Assembly: GCA_023213315.1 (NCBI GenBank)
Contig: JAKCPI010015233.1
Span: 1 to 64,000 of the forward strand
Length of the DNA stretch: 64,000 bases
Source: Euborellia annulipes
Lineage: Eukaryota; Arthropoda; Insecta; Dermaptera; Anisolabididae
Direction: 5' to 3'
This document shows, in pieces, positions 33,246 to 43,939 of this stretch. How positions within the stretch are numbered: position 1 is the stretch's first letter; each line of letters opens with the position of its first letter. The translations under genes and the position numbers were made by a program. A model generated the notes under the pieces. The model saw only the letters and a list, made by a program, of their open reading frames with translations. It was not told the origin of the DNA and ran no database searches.

Positions 33246-33570
33246 TATAATCAGAGAAACCGTAGATTTTTTTTGGGCCTCCTCCTCCCCTCATAGCCCA
33301 CCAATCCTCACCAAAATGTGTTTACCTAAAAAAAAAAAAAAAAAAAAAAAAATAGTTTCCATATTTTGTTTTCATTACTTATGAAAATTTACTTACTTTT
33401 GAATAAAAAATTAATCTTGAAGACTTCTTTTTTGTGCACTTCACAATACATATTTATAAAATATATTAAAAAAAAAAATATATATATATAAAAATTCATT
33501 TTAAAAAATGAGTTCACGGATAAGATTTAAACTTTCGACCGTTGGTTCTCGTTGAAACATTTTGTAAATT

Positions 33571-33645
33571 AAAATTAAATATACAAATTAAACACTAGGT
33601 TATTTGTTTCAAATAACCTAGTGTTTAATTTGTATATTTAATTTT
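33571..33645. repeat. Perfect 75-bp palindrome
   Basis: 36-bp arms around a 3-base TTT centre (33607-33609). Contains AACACTAGGTTATTTG and its complement. The same phrase forms the arms of the element at 44690-45118. Confidence 0.8.
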
Positions 33646-33654
33646 AGTTCACGG

Positions 33655-34025
33655 ATCTAACAATTTGTAAGAAATATAAAAATGCAGCAAAAATTGTCAA
33701 ATTTGATCACGCATCACAAGCTCAAATAAACAGTGGTGCACCTAACCCAAAAAGAGCCAATTCTAGGAGGGGCGCCTTTAATTTGTATTTACTTACTGTG
33801 TATATTAAAAGATCCAAAATAACAAAATTCGATGAGTAGATACCGATAGATGATAAATAAAGCCAAAATGTTTCCTTCATTTGTATTAATAAGTTGATGT
33901 TTTTATTTAACCAAAATGAAAAGAAGAACGTCAAGGAAATTACAAGTCATCTGCAAAATATAAAATTTCAATTAGTTTTGCTCATTTCATTTTAATAACT
34001 ATTGTATATAAAATTTACTTACTTA
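33655..34025. repeat. Segmental duplication, copy 2 (empty MITE site)
   Basis: Collinear with 32606-33245 but without the MITE. About 371 bp, with scattered differences. Confidence 0.8.
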
Positions 34026-34165
34026 TTAAGAATTTCGCGAAATACTTATTCTTGACGACTTCTTTTTTTCTTTAAAGTAAAACAAAAACAAAATTGGGAA
34101 ATAATTGAAGCAAAAAATAGGGTACGAGAAAGTAATAATGTACTTCACGAACAATTCTTTAATTA

Positions 34166-35350
34166 CACTAGTCGACAAGGTTTTTTTCACAAGAAATCTG
34201 ATAAGTGAACCTAGTACATTTTTTCATGCTGAATTCAAATATCATTTCAGTTTTTCCCCATCAGGCACAGTTTTAGAGATATAGAGCAAAATAGATTTTG
34301 ATTGAAAATGGGCTCTAAAACGGCTTTTATTTAGAATGTTCAAATTATTTTTAACGGGACACCCCGTCAAATTATGCAGATAGTTAGAATACATATAAAT
34401 TTTAAGTTTCATCCCAATCGGAAGTCATTTAGACGTGCCGCAAACGGCTTAAAGTTTTAAAAAATCGAAATTTTCAAGATTTTTTTTGCTTTGGTCACCC
34501 TAATACAATTTTAGATATCCCTGAATGAAAAAAACATATATTTACGATATTCTATAGTTCTTTGGCTTTCTAAAAATCATTCATTCGTAAAAATCTGTTA
34601 ATTATTAACGAAATTATTAACAAAAACGTGAGCAAAGAAAAAACACAAGTACCCTCACTGGACGAAAAAAATGGACTTCAATTGAATTAAAAAGCGAACC
34701 CTATCCACGAGAAGCTAATGTATCCTCTTGGAGCATAGGTTCACGGGCACTAACTTTATTATATATTATTAAAAAAAATATTTGTTTGAATCTGATATCT
34801 TTATTTATACTTCTAAAAGAACAAGAGGTCCATTTTTTTCGTCCAGTGAGTGTACTTGTGTTTTTTTCTTTGCTCACGTTTTTGTTAATAATTTCGTTAA
34901 TAATTAACAGATTTTTACGAATGAATGTTTTTTAGAAAGCCAAAGAACTATAGAATATCGTAAATATATGTTTTTTTCATTCAGGGATATCTAAAATTGT
35001 ATTAGGGGTGACCAAAGCAAAAAAAATCTTGAAAATTTCGATTTTTTAAAACTTTAAGCCGTTTGCGGCACGTCTAAATGACCTCCGATTGGGATGAAAC
35101 TTAAAATTTATATGTATTCTAACTATCTGCATAATTTGACGGGGTGTCCCGTTAAAAATAATTTGAACATTCTAAATAAAAGCCGTTTTAGAGCCCATTT
35201 TCAATCAAAATCTATTTTGCTCTATATCTCTAAAACTGTGCCTGATGGGGAAAAACTGAAATGATATTTGAATTCAGCATGAAAAAATGTACTAGGTTCA
35301 CTTATCAGATTTCTTGTGAAAGAAAAAAAGTTCATTTTTGTCGACTAGTG
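34166..35350. mobile_element. 1.2-kb foldback element, Harbinger-like target site
   Basis: Left arm 34166-34676 and right arm 34829-35350 are inverted and highly similar over about 510 bp. They start CACTAGTCGACAA and end TTGTCGACTAGTG. TTA precedes (34163-34165) and follows (35351-35353), matching the 3-bp TWA target of PIF/Harbinger elements. The 152-bp centre has no ORF. The class is inferred from the target site only. Confidence 0.75.
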
Positions 35351-35353
35351 TTA

Positions 35354-36731
35354 TTTGCATTAAAAAGAATATGCGAAAGTTCAAAAAATAATTGTGATTT
35401 ATAATCCGAAAAACCCTACGTCGGGTGTCTGAAGAAATATCAGTGAGAATGAACGTAATTTTTTGGATTACGAGTAAACGAGAGACCAGGGGGCTTTGTG
35501 AAAGAGATCCTACCTATCCTAATAAAAAAATTCGAACCAATTGTAATTGTATTTACCCGGTCTCCACCATCAGATCGGCGGGGCCCTCGGGCCTGTCCAT
35601 GGCCTTAAGGGTATGCGTTATTTACATCCAGGCTATCCCTGGAAAAACGACATCCCTCCCTGACTCTCGTTTATACTCATAGAGCTACCTCAAACCCAAA
35701 CCAAAGATACAAAAACATATCAGAGTCTTACTCCCTTTGCGTCATAAAAAGACGTCTTTTCGCAAACACAAGAACACTTGAGAACCTGGGCCTCAATCTT
35801 TCAATCAGATCTGACCGCATCTCCTTATGAATCGTTCATGGAACAAATCAACGAAAATATAATTCATTTTACCTCTTTGTTGGATATCCTAAATACAAAC
35901 ACAATTAAGGGACCCTAACAAAACGAACAAACTAAAGACTAGAGAAGGCACCTGAAGCTAATAAAACCGACGAATCTCCAACATAGGCCTAAATTGAAGA
36001 ATATTCCCGTTGATTTCTACACTATTGGCTTCAAGCCGAGTAGCTGCAAGTTCAAATATAAAATCCCTTTCGTTGGCATGGTGCAACCCTCCCCCCCCAC
36101 TATTTTTAAACTACTAAACTACAATTTAAGGTGGGAAAATGAATTCTCAAATTATAGATCGAAAAGTAAATACATTTAAATTTGTATTTGTATATAAATC
36201 ACACCTTAATTTCTAGGTACCAAGTTGATGATGTCCCTCGATGCAGGAGAGAGAGGCATCCTCTCTCCCGTTGCAGGTGGGGAGGAAGTCTAATCTAATT
36301 TTTATTAAAATTAAAAAAAAATTACTTTAAATTTTTAGCAAAAATTTTTTATAAAAATGTAGGCTATATCAAATTTTTGAAAACTTTTTTAATGAAATCC
36401 AAGTTTAATTAGAAAAAATGAAAATTTTCAAATGCAAATTAATTAAAAGTGAAAATTATTAAATTTATAATTTATTAATTAAAACTATTCTGGCCAAATG
36501 GAGATTTTGCCATTGTCGGGCATCCGGGGCCAATTTATAAAAAAAAAAAAAAAAATTAAAACTATTAAAAAATAATCTATTAAATCTAATAATCTATTAA
36601 AAAATTTTTTTTTGTTGATTGATTTAAAAAAAAGAGCTAATTCTATTTTGGGTCAGCTGAAAAAAGTAACATCCTAATAAAAGCTAATCTAAACTACATC
36701 CTTAAAAATTCTTGCACCATGCATTATATAC
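35354..36731. other. Intergenic DNA, possible decayed coding sequence
   Basis: The plus-strand region 35425-36180 is less AT-rich, with fragments such as ESFMEQINENIIHFTSLLDIL in broken frames. It may be an old retroelement ORF; I could not identify it. Positions 36290-36650 are AT-rich. Confidence 0.3.
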
Positions 36732-36756
36732 CTTTGTTCTGTTGACCCTCAGGAAT
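36732..36756 (-). ncRNA. Putative exon c of a minus-strand spliced transcript
   Basis: The acceptor, a pyrimidine tract plus GTTACAG, ends at 36757-36758. A possible donor AAG/GTATAT would give a 25-nt exon; otherwise it continues leftward as a last exon. Weakest member of the set. Confidence 0.35.
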
Positions 36757-36850
36757 CTGTAACAAAAAAGAAAAAAATGAAATTAGAATAAGATCATTTA
36801 TATATTTTATCGTTTTGGATTTGTGTATGCTTATATAATAAAATATTCAC

Positions 36851-37000
36851 CTCCTGAGGGGTTGACGGTCGCTCGAAGCTCCTTGCCACTCGTAGAGCTG
36901 AAGCTGCCTGCACTCGTAGAGCTGATCCAGTTGATTGCACTTTAAACACTGAACACTTATCACTTAACACTGATCACAATTGAACTGGAGAAACACAAAC
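36851..37000 (-). ncRNA. Putative exon b of a minus-strand spliced transcript
   Basis: Minus strand: acceptor TTCTTTTGCAG/GTTTGTG and donor CAGGAG/GTGAAT bound 150 nt. All frames have a stop or lack an ATG. It contains two copies of AGCTCTACGAGTG. It is less AT-rich than its introns. Reads as non-coding or 5'UTR. Confidence 0.5.
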
Positions 37001-37072
37001 CTGCAAAAGAAAAATTATTTAAGAATCTATCCCTTAGAGTTATAGCATTCTAGTGAAAAAAATGTTACTTAC

Positions 37073-37203
37073 CAAAATATAGAAATTGTCGGAACCATGG
37101 GCCGGAGAGACACGGCCCTGTAACAATGTCAAGCCCTCTCTGCACAACTAAAGGCGATGCTTTTTCTGAACTTGAGTAAAGCAGACAATCGCAGCAGGTA
37201 AAA
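37073..37203 (-). ncRNA. Putative exon a of a minus-strand spliced transcript
   Basis: Minus strand: acceptor TTTTTTTTTTTCTAG/TTTTAC and a consensus donor TTTTG/GTAAGTAAC bound 131 nt. The only ATG opens a frame of about 20 codons that stops in exon b, so a long protein is not encoded here. The exon sits 72 bp upstream of exon b. Confidence 0.55.
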
Positions 37204-37254
37204 CTAGAAAAAAAAAAAGAGAATTAGGAAAAAAAGTTTATCACTCATACGTAG

Positions 37255-37260
<6 letters not shown>

Positions 37261-37285
<25 letters not shown>

Positions 37286-37340
37286 GGCTATAGATATATA
37301 TTTATATATAGGCCTATACACACACACCCACACACACACA
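37261..37340. repeat. TA and CA microsatellites
   Basis: (TA)n at about 37258-37285 and a CACACACA-rich run at 37318-37340. Confidence 0.8.
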
Positions 37341-37941
37341 TTTAATAGATAATTTAGTTAATATTTTTTCGAATATTTGGCATAATTGGGACAAAAAGCT
37401 CTAAATATATTTTTAGCCTCCCAATTTGGGATTTAAGTCCTGGGCTGTTCATAATGTTCTCTATAAGAGTGCAAAAAAAAATGTCAGCTCAGCTCTGAAT
37501 CACAATTGGACTGGAGTCCCACAAATTTGGAAAAGGGAAGTGAAGATCTTTAGGAATTTTTCGTTCTTTTATCAAAATATAACATTCATCCCTAGTAAAA
37601 AGATAATTAGAGATGATATTAAAATGTACCTATCTCCACTAATTTTTAATTGTCAAATATAAAATTTAATTCAAACAAAATATACAAACATTTTTGTAAA
37701 AAAAAAGAATGGTCTAATATCCCTTGGAAGGGAGAAAGGGAGTGGGGAGATTGAAACATCAATACAGAAAAAAGATTTTTCACTTGGGAATTTTCTTTTA
37801 TAATTCACTAATCAAATTTATTATTTACAACCCTTAATCCATCATTGTATGCCTAAATAATAAGTAAATGTGGTTAATATACTCAGGATTGGAAGGGACT
37901 TTGCAGTTAGGAGATTAAATAAAAAATTCTTTTTATTTATT

Positions 37942-38094
37942 ACTTTCTCTTACCTATGTATATATGTAATATATATATAGAGAGAAAGTATTGGATTCAT
38001 GTCAAAAATTCGATGTCGAGATTTTGATGGATCTTCACGTTTTGAGGTCCTCTGAATCCAAAAAAGTGGTTTTCGCGACATGGTCTGTCTGTGA
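37942..38094 (-). repeat. U-family right end, truncated
   Basis: TACTTTCTCTTACC, AT palindrome, AGTATTGGATTCATG, CGATGTCGAG and CGCGACATGGTCTGTCTGTG, then an abrupt join to a hammerhead-bearing end. Confidence 0.8.
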
Positions 38095-38235
38095 TACCTA
38101 AGATCGTGTATAATTGACAATATTTGCCCTGATGAAGGTCGTAATTGGAGACCGAAACGTCGCCAAATAAAAGCATTTTTAATTTAATTTCCTGGCTGCA
38201 AAGTCCCTGCGAATCCTGAGTAAATCTACACGGCC
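38095..38235 (+). mobile_element. Solo Penelope-type terminal segment
   Basis: ATACCTAAGATCGTGTATA, a hammerhead motif, and AAATCATTTTT-like A/T-rich DNA leading to CCTGGCTGCAAAGTCCC. The same phrases occur around the element at 60180-60700. Only one arm is present. Confidence 0.6.
38122..38168 (+). ncRNA. Hammerhead ribozyme motif, well preserved
   Basis: AUUUGCC (38122-38128), CTGATGA (38129-38135), stem II GGUC/GACC (38137-38153), GAAA (38154-38157), CGTC (38158-38161), GCCAAAU (38162-38168). Stem I is 7 positions with one C-C mismatch; stem III is A-U plus C-G; cleavage is predicted after GUC. The core is intact. Confidence 0.7.
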
Positions 38236-38279
38236 AAAAAACATCAATTTAGTGGTTAATATATATTTATGATAAACTA

Positions 38280-38471
38280 TCAGCGTCACCCGACAATCGG
38301 GAGCGGCGGGCCTGCCCCTTCCTTCTAACTGAGAGAGGGGTTCGACTCCTCCAGTCTCAAATCAACACCGGAAGAAAATTCTCTACCTTTTAAAAAAACT
38401 CCATGAAAATCCCGTCATTTGTGGGTCTATATGAGTGGGAAAAAAAGTGTGAGTGTTTAAAAAAAAAAAAA
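38280..38471 (+). repeat. tRNA-like fragment and SINE-A tail
   Basis: GAGGGGTTCGACTCCTC (about 38336-38352) resembles a T-arm/B box. GAGTGGGAAAAAAAGTGTG and a poly-A run near 38433-38472 match the SINE-A tail. The middle of the SINE is absent. Confidence 0.4.
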
Positions 38472-39054
38472 ATTAGGAAAATAAAAAGTAACTTAAATCG
38501 CATTTGTTTAGAAAAGAGCAATAGATAAAAAATAAAATTAGAAAAAAAAAATTTAATTATTAAGATGAAGATGTGAATTAATAAAAATATAGACATATTA
38601 TCTAAATTAAAAGAAATGTTGATATAAGGAAATAAAACTATTTATTAATTTCATAAACCCTGTCCAAGGTTAAATTTTTAATGAATAATTTAAAAGAATG
38701 AGCGTTTTTAGAATAAGCCTTTTATGAAAATATAATGCAAAAGACCCGAGAAATTAAACAGGTTGTGACCTGCAGGTGGAAAGCAAATGTTTTCAAATAA
38801 AATTAATGCTTTTCCCCTTTGAATGGATCAATAAGATACAAAGATTATAATTTTAGAGAAAATTTACTAGATAGACTTATTAAATAATAAAAAAGTTTGG
38901 TTTGACGGACAGACAGAGAGTACTAATACTTGGCAATTATATATAAGCTTAGTGTAGATTAATTAATTTTAAATATTAAATTTAAAAAAAATTAAATTTT
39001 TACCTATATAAAGTACGTTAATATATAAAAATATATAGGTCTATTAAAAGTATT
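38472..39054. other. AT-rich DNA, nothing recognised
   Basis: A/T-rich throughout, with no ORF or matched repeat apart from short homopolymers. Confidence 0.3.
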
Positions 39055-39300
39055 ATTCATGTCAAAAATCCTATTTTGATGAAAATACACTTTACGAGGC
39101 TCCCCTACAAAAAAGTGAATCCTGCAAAATTATCTGTGTGTATGAACAAAATATCTCAAGAACGAAAAGAACTACGAGGTTGAAATTTGGTATTTAAGTT
39201 AGGTACCCCCCTGGCAAGCAACACTAAACATTTGAGCAAAATCGGCCAAAGACTAGTACTTTGCTGATGTACTTTTTCGATTTTCTCAGTTAACTAGTTT
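39055..39300 (-). repeat. U-family repeat, diverged fragment
   Basis: TTCATGTCAAAAATCC, GAATCCTGCAAAATTATC, AATCGGCCAAAGACTAGTAC and GATGTACTTTTTCG in U order. Terminal hairpins absent. Confidence 0.65.
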
Positions 39301-40113
39301 TGGAGACCTAATCGTATGTTTATTCAAAAAATATACGATTCAGTTTTTACTATTTAGTCCTATTGATGGATCAAGTTATGCCATAAGTTGGACCCGAGAT
39401 CTCTAGTCTAATCGAGGCACGAAGGAATGATTAAGTATTCGAAGACTTAGTACAAAGGAAACACTTGATGGAACTTGCTTGACTAGTAAAGTAATATATG
39501 TAAAAGTATTTCTTAACATCTAAGAGACATTATGAAGCTAGAATCTCTACCGTAACGTTATATTCAAAGGGCTAAAATAAAATCATTGTAAATTATTGTG
39601 CATTCATTTCATTTAAAAATTAAAATGTTCCACCCTTCAAATATTATTTAAATATAAGGCATTCGCCTATATAATATAGGCCTATGAACAAGTATGATCC
39701 AGTCTATAGGCTTAGAATATAGAAAAATTTCAAGTAATATATTCATTTAGAATTATACATCTCAGTACGGTTATTTTACAAAATATTCATTTCTTTAGTT
39801 GGTAATTTTGAATTATATTAGCGATGGTGAGAGAGATTAATTAAAGACAAAATGGACTAATGAGAGAAAAGAACCCTTAGCATACTATGTTTGAAATGGT
39901 ATATGAAAGAATCTGACTTTAAAAAAATGGATAAAATAAAATATGCACATGTGAAATTGCCAGTAAGAGAGCAAAAAATATTAACCGATGGCATGCAATC
40001 ATATATGGTTCAACAAAAATATTGAGAAATTGTTAAATTTTTATGTTGTTTATAAAGATTATATGTTTAAAGTGAATAATAAATAAATAATAAGTAATAT
40101 TAAATCGAAATAC
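39301..40113. other. AT-rich DNA, putative first intron of the minus-strand transcript
   Basis: No repeat recognised. It lies between the putative first exon (ending 40114) and the next acceptor at 37204. Confidence 0.3.
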
Positions 40114-40320
40114 CTAAGCAAAACGAATGAGAAAGGAGAGAGACCGGCGGAGGCTGCTGGCTGGCGTCATGGCTGCCGGTCAAATGAGAGCGCTTCGGTT
40201 TCCTGAGAGACACGAGCGCGGAGACAATGCTAGGTCAAGAGTCCCCTCTCTACTGATTTGATCAAGCGTCTTGTCTTCCCTTAACAGCAGGTGTACAGTG
40301 GCGCCAAAGAATACCGCCCC
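40114..40320 (-). ncRNA. Putative first exon of the minus-strand spliced transcript
   Basis: GC-balanced block ending in donor TTAG/GTATTT at 40113-40114. The minus-strand frame MTPASSLRRSLSFLIRFA stops exactly at the donor, so no long protein starts here. A TCAGTA initiator-like string is at 40251-40256. Start position is uncertain. Confidence 0.4.
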
Positions 40321-40345
40321 GTGATTGGTTAATCAGTGAGGAGGG
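40305..40345 (-). promoter_or_regulatory. Possible CCAAT promoter of the minus-strand transcript
   Basis: A CCAAT box on the minus strand (ATTGG on plus, 40324-40328) next to the GC-rich string GGGGCGG, just upstream of the putative first exon. The same CCAAT plus G/C layout occurs at the FoxF promoter. Confidence 0.35.
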
Positions 40346-40715
40346 GGGGATAGACTGCAGAGAGAGGGAAGATATTGATATGATTAATTGAAAAAAAGAA
40401 TGTGGGGGGAGGTCTCCCACCCAACTTTCTTTAATTATATTAATAGTTAGAATTTGAGGTGAGAGTGGAAGATTCCATTTCATTATTTAAATAAAAGGGG
40501 AGTAAGGTAGTGAATAAAGAGCAGATCTTTTCTATTATTTCAATGAATATTAAAACTACTGAGCAATAGGATATAGAAATCTTTTCTTATAGTAATCAAT
40601 AATATTTTCTCTGTAATAGACATTATAGGGGAATTAATAAATATAAATGCAGGAATAGGAAGGAGAGTTTTCTAACGAAATTGAAGCTTTTATAACTCGT
40701 GAGTTTCGCAAATTC

Positions 40716-40738
40716 TCTCTCTCTCTCTCTCTCTCTCT
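40716..40738. repeat. (CT)n microsatellite
   Basis: Uninterrupted CTCTCT run of about 23 bases. Confidence 0.9.
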
Positions 40739-40771
40739 TAATAAATGCAATTCAATTCTCTTTCTCTATAT

Positions 40772-41048
40772 CAGCGTTTTCCAAACTGTGAGTCGCGCCT
40801 CCCTAGAGGCGCGGACTAGTCAAGGGGGAGGCGCGAATACTAGCCAGAGCGAGCAATTTTCCAAATGATTGCTAAAGTTTTTTTTATAAATAAAATAAAT
40901 TAAAAAAATATTTTTATATTAATTTATATTTTTTGGAAATACAAATTTTTGTTTGTATTATTTATATATAATAGGGAAGGAGGGGGAGGCACCATATGAT
41001 TAAATATTTTTAAGGGAGGCGTGGAAACATAAAGTTTGGAAACCATTG
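40772..41048. mobile_element. hAT-type MITE (CAGTGGTTTCCAAAC family)
   Basis: Begins CAGCGTTTTCCAAACTGTG and ends GTTTGGAAACCATTG. Flanks CTCTATAT (40764-40771) and CACTATAT (41049-41056), 7 of 8. Interior GAGGCGCG strings and T/A-rich centre. Confidence 0.8.
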
Positions 41049-41221
41049 CACTATATACTATATAAGTTTGTTAATAAATTCAAACACAGGGAAATCAAAC
41101 ATATATTCCAATCATAACGTAGAAAATTATCTAAATATTGCAAGCATAGCTCAGGTAGCACAGCTTGTCTGACTTTATAGATTTATTATTAACTTAATGT
41201 CTAAATATCATGTCATATCTA

Positions 41222-41300
41222 TTATACCTTTTGGTATCCAAATGATTTACATAAATATTCATCGGACTGCCTGGGACCCGAACCCGCACCCCAACATTGA
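41222..41300 (-). repeat. SINE-A fragment
   Basis: TTTTGGTATCCAAATG, GGACTGCCTGGGACCCGAACC: hairpin arm and B box only, read on minus. A weak A-box-like TAGCTCAGGTAGC lies nearby at 41151-41163. Confidence 0.55.
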
Positions 41301-41374
41301 CATTTCTCAGTCACGGCGGGACATAAGATTAAATTCTAATCTCTTCAAAATTATAAGGGTAATTTGAGAGATTG

Positions 41375-41545
41375 ATGACTGTGGCACAGCACACAACTTT
41401 CTCTTACCTTAGCTATCGAAAGTTGTGTTCTGTGCTTGTCACACCAGATTTTTTGTGTCGACATATAACAGTTATTTAGTTCCCGACTGTAGGGCTACGG
41501 AACATATGAATTCAGATATAAAATTTATAAGTATGTGAAACCCTT
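41375..41545 (+). repeat. U-family left end
   Basis: CACAGCACACAACTTTC to GTCACACCAGATTTTTTG hairpin and TTAGTTCCCGACTGT, ending where LINE sequence begins at about 41547. Confidence 0.7.
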
Positions 41546-41546
41546 A

Positions 41547-42200
41547 AGTCCATTTCAAACTTCAGGAAGAGCAAAGCAACTAACATTCAAGCAGGGTACA
41601 TAAATAAGCTATTAAATAATGCCATACAAAATAACATCAGAATATCACTAAGATGGACAAGAGGGCACAGCACATCACAAGGGGAATAGAATAGCCGACT
41701 TCTTGGCCAAAAGAGCGGCATACCAAGGCACCCAACTGAACGCACCAACACCATGGCAGGATGTATATTCACAAGCAAAAGCTCACTTTAAAGATATCTG
41801 GAACCATACATGGAAGCAATCATCACAAGTAACAGGTTCAGCACTGGCAAAACTTAAACCCTCAATTGGGCCACCGTGGTTCACTCCATATACAGACCTA
41901 GACAGAGCAATAATCACAGCAATTAACAGGATAAGAATCAATCACACTCGCACTTCAGCTCATCTTGCAAGATTCAACATAATACCGTCTTCACTGTGCC
42001 AATGTTCCAACATCCCAGCAACACCGTACCATATTATTTGTGAATGCGCACTCCACGAAAATAACCGCAAGCAATATTCAATAAAATTTAATCCAAACTT
42101 CAGAGACCCCACAAAGTTCCAGCAATTCCTAAAATCCCCGCAACCGGAAGATCTTCAAGACTTAAGCCTCTTCATCACAGCCTCAAAAATAATTCTATAA
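41547..42200 (+). pseudogene. LINE ORF2 C-terminus: RNase H and terminal knuckle
   Basis: Frame 1 reads SKATNIQAGYINKLL then RISLRWTRGHSTSQG. A one-base shift near 41680 continues as GNRIADFLAKRAAYQGTQ and on to a stop at 42198-42200. RWTRGHS, GN and ADFLAKRA are RNase H motifs; CQCSNIPATPYHIICECALH is the CCHC-like C-terminal region typical of I/Jockey-group LINEs. Catalytic RT and endonuclease domains are missing and the frameshift is disabling. About 165 codons after the shift are intact, so this is a fairly young fragment. Confidence 0.8.
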
Positions 42201-42531
42201 TCTAGCAACAGACTTTTGATTATTTTCTTGATATAAGTGTTATTGAGAGTCATTTAATTTGTACGGTGTTTTTTATTATTCATGTTTTTTGTTAACTGTT
42301 CTTTATAGTCATTTATTTGTGATATTGTATTTTGATAATGTTTTTTCAGACGAACGATAATTTTTTAATAAGTCATTAAAAAAATTATAATAGCTCGATG
42401 ACCCAATAATCTCATATGAATTTATTCATTTAAAAAAACCGCATTGAAAAATTCCTTATAATAGTCTAGATTTTTTTAAAGTACGTTTAGACGTCGCTCC
42501 TGAACTCCCTTAAGAAAAGATTTTTAAAAAT

Positions 42532-42768
42532 GCCCTCAGGCTTGGTGTAGTTGGTAGCGTGCCTACCTTCTATACCGAACGTCGCGGGTTCGGATCCCTG
42601 GCAGTCCGAAATGGATACCAAATGGCTTAAATTGAAATGCCTGGACCCCTAATATGTATATTATAAATTAATAACGGTTATCGTATAAAGTTTTATATGG
42701 CCTGAGTTGCCGAAAAGACTGAATGTGTGTGTGAGTGTGAATGAGAAAAAAAGGTATTAAAAAAAAAA
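42532..42768 (+). mobile_element. tRNA-derived SINE-A
   Basis: Head GCCCTCAGGCTTGGTGTAG with A box TGGTGTAGTTGG, B box GGTTCGGATCCC, hairpin (left arm shortened), GGCCTGAGTTGCCGAA, GTGTGTG tail, poly-A. Target duplication not clear. Confidence 0.8.
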
Positions 42769-42973
42769 GATAGAAAATAAAAAACTAGTTTTTTTTTCAA
42801 TGACACCTACACTCCCCCTCGACATTTCATCAGCTTATATACACCCTCTACCCTTAGTGAAATACAAAATATTTAATTTCATATTCAAAAGAATCGTTTT
42901 TCGCAGTCAAATTATTTGTTTCAATCATTTTTTTTTCAACGATAAAATGCATAATAATTACCTTTAATAAGAC

Positions 42974-43117
42974 TCTCAAGAGGGTGTGCTGGTTGACGGT
43001 GAGGTCAGGGTGGGTTGCACTATATTAATTATTCACTTTAAATCACTTAAAACACAAGAGAGCAAGGAGTTCGACGCCTGCCTGCCACGCGCACGACTGA
43101 ACCAGAAACTCGACTCT
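42974..43117 (-). ncRNA. Possible exon related to exon b
   Basis: Minus strand: acceptor CCTTTACAG/AGAGAGTCG. The interior has TTAAGTGATTTAAAGTG, GTGCAA and ACCGTCAACC, which also occur in that order in 36851-37000. The 3' border (GA/GTCTTA) is a poor donor. Could be an alternative upstream exon. Confidence 0.3.
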
Positions 43118-43483
43118 CTCTGTAAAGGAATAAATAGATGAAAATAACAATTCCCTTTTTATTAAAAGTAAAAAAATACCTTTTGCTCTAATCTAACTAT
43201 ATTTAGAGCTGGAAAAAAATGTCAACAAGTGATTTGGAATATTCCAAGGCCTTTCTTAAATAATCAACCCTTCATCCCCCCTAATAAAAATCAAAATAAT
43301 AATCAACGTTATTTTTTGAATGTTTTCTATTTATTTGGCTTCGATTCAGCTAAAATAATTTTAAAAAACATTTTTTTTTTTTTTTTTTTTTTTTCAATTT
43401 TTCAACCCCCTATCCAATCCTAATAAATAAAATAATTAACAATGCTATCGCCTTCAGAGAGCTTCGCGTTTAGTCAGAAAAAA

Positions 43484-43516
43484 ATTAAAACCCTGAAAAA
43501 CTTCCCTGGATCCGCC
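43484..43516. repeat. H1 MITE right-end remnant
   Basis: AAACTTCCCTGGATCCGCC matches the right end of family H1. No left end was found. Confidence 0.45.
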
Positions 43517-43566
43517 TTTGGATTTTACACATAGTATAATTTTCTAGAATGAGTCTTACTTTATGC

Positions 43567-43882
43567 CAGTGGTTTCCAAACTTTATGTTACAACGCCTCC
43601 CTTAAAAATATTTAATCGAATGACGCCCCCCCCCACACACACACACATTTAATAAAAAAAAAACTTTTTAATACTAAAAAATATAAATTTATATAAAAAT
43701 ATTTTTTATTATTTATTCATATTTATTATTTTAATTAAAAACTCAGTCCCCAGATTTTATTATTTTATTTATAAAACTAGCAATCATTTGGAAAATTGAT
43801 CTTGGTGGCCAATATTCGCGCCTCCCCTTAGACTAGTCAGCGCCTCCCTAGGGAGGCGCGCCTCACAGTTTGGAAAACGCTG
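43567..43882. mobile_element. hAT-type MITE (CAGTGGTTTCCAAAC family)
   Basis: Begins CAGTGGTTTCCAAACTTT and ends CAGTTTGGAAAACGCTG. Interior is like 40772-41048, with GCCTCCC strings. The 8-bp flanks do not match, so the target duplication has decayed or the ends differ. Confidence 0.7.
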
Positions 43883-43939
43883 ATTTACAATTGTTAGATC
43901 AAATATAAAATGATCTCTAAACTAAGCAATGCAAATTTT

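Noticed and set aside
37426..37662. 78-codon plus-strand frame
   Set aside because: Plausible residue mix but no recognised domain, no neighbours, and it lies just upstream (in minus sense) of the putative non-coding exons; too weak to call.
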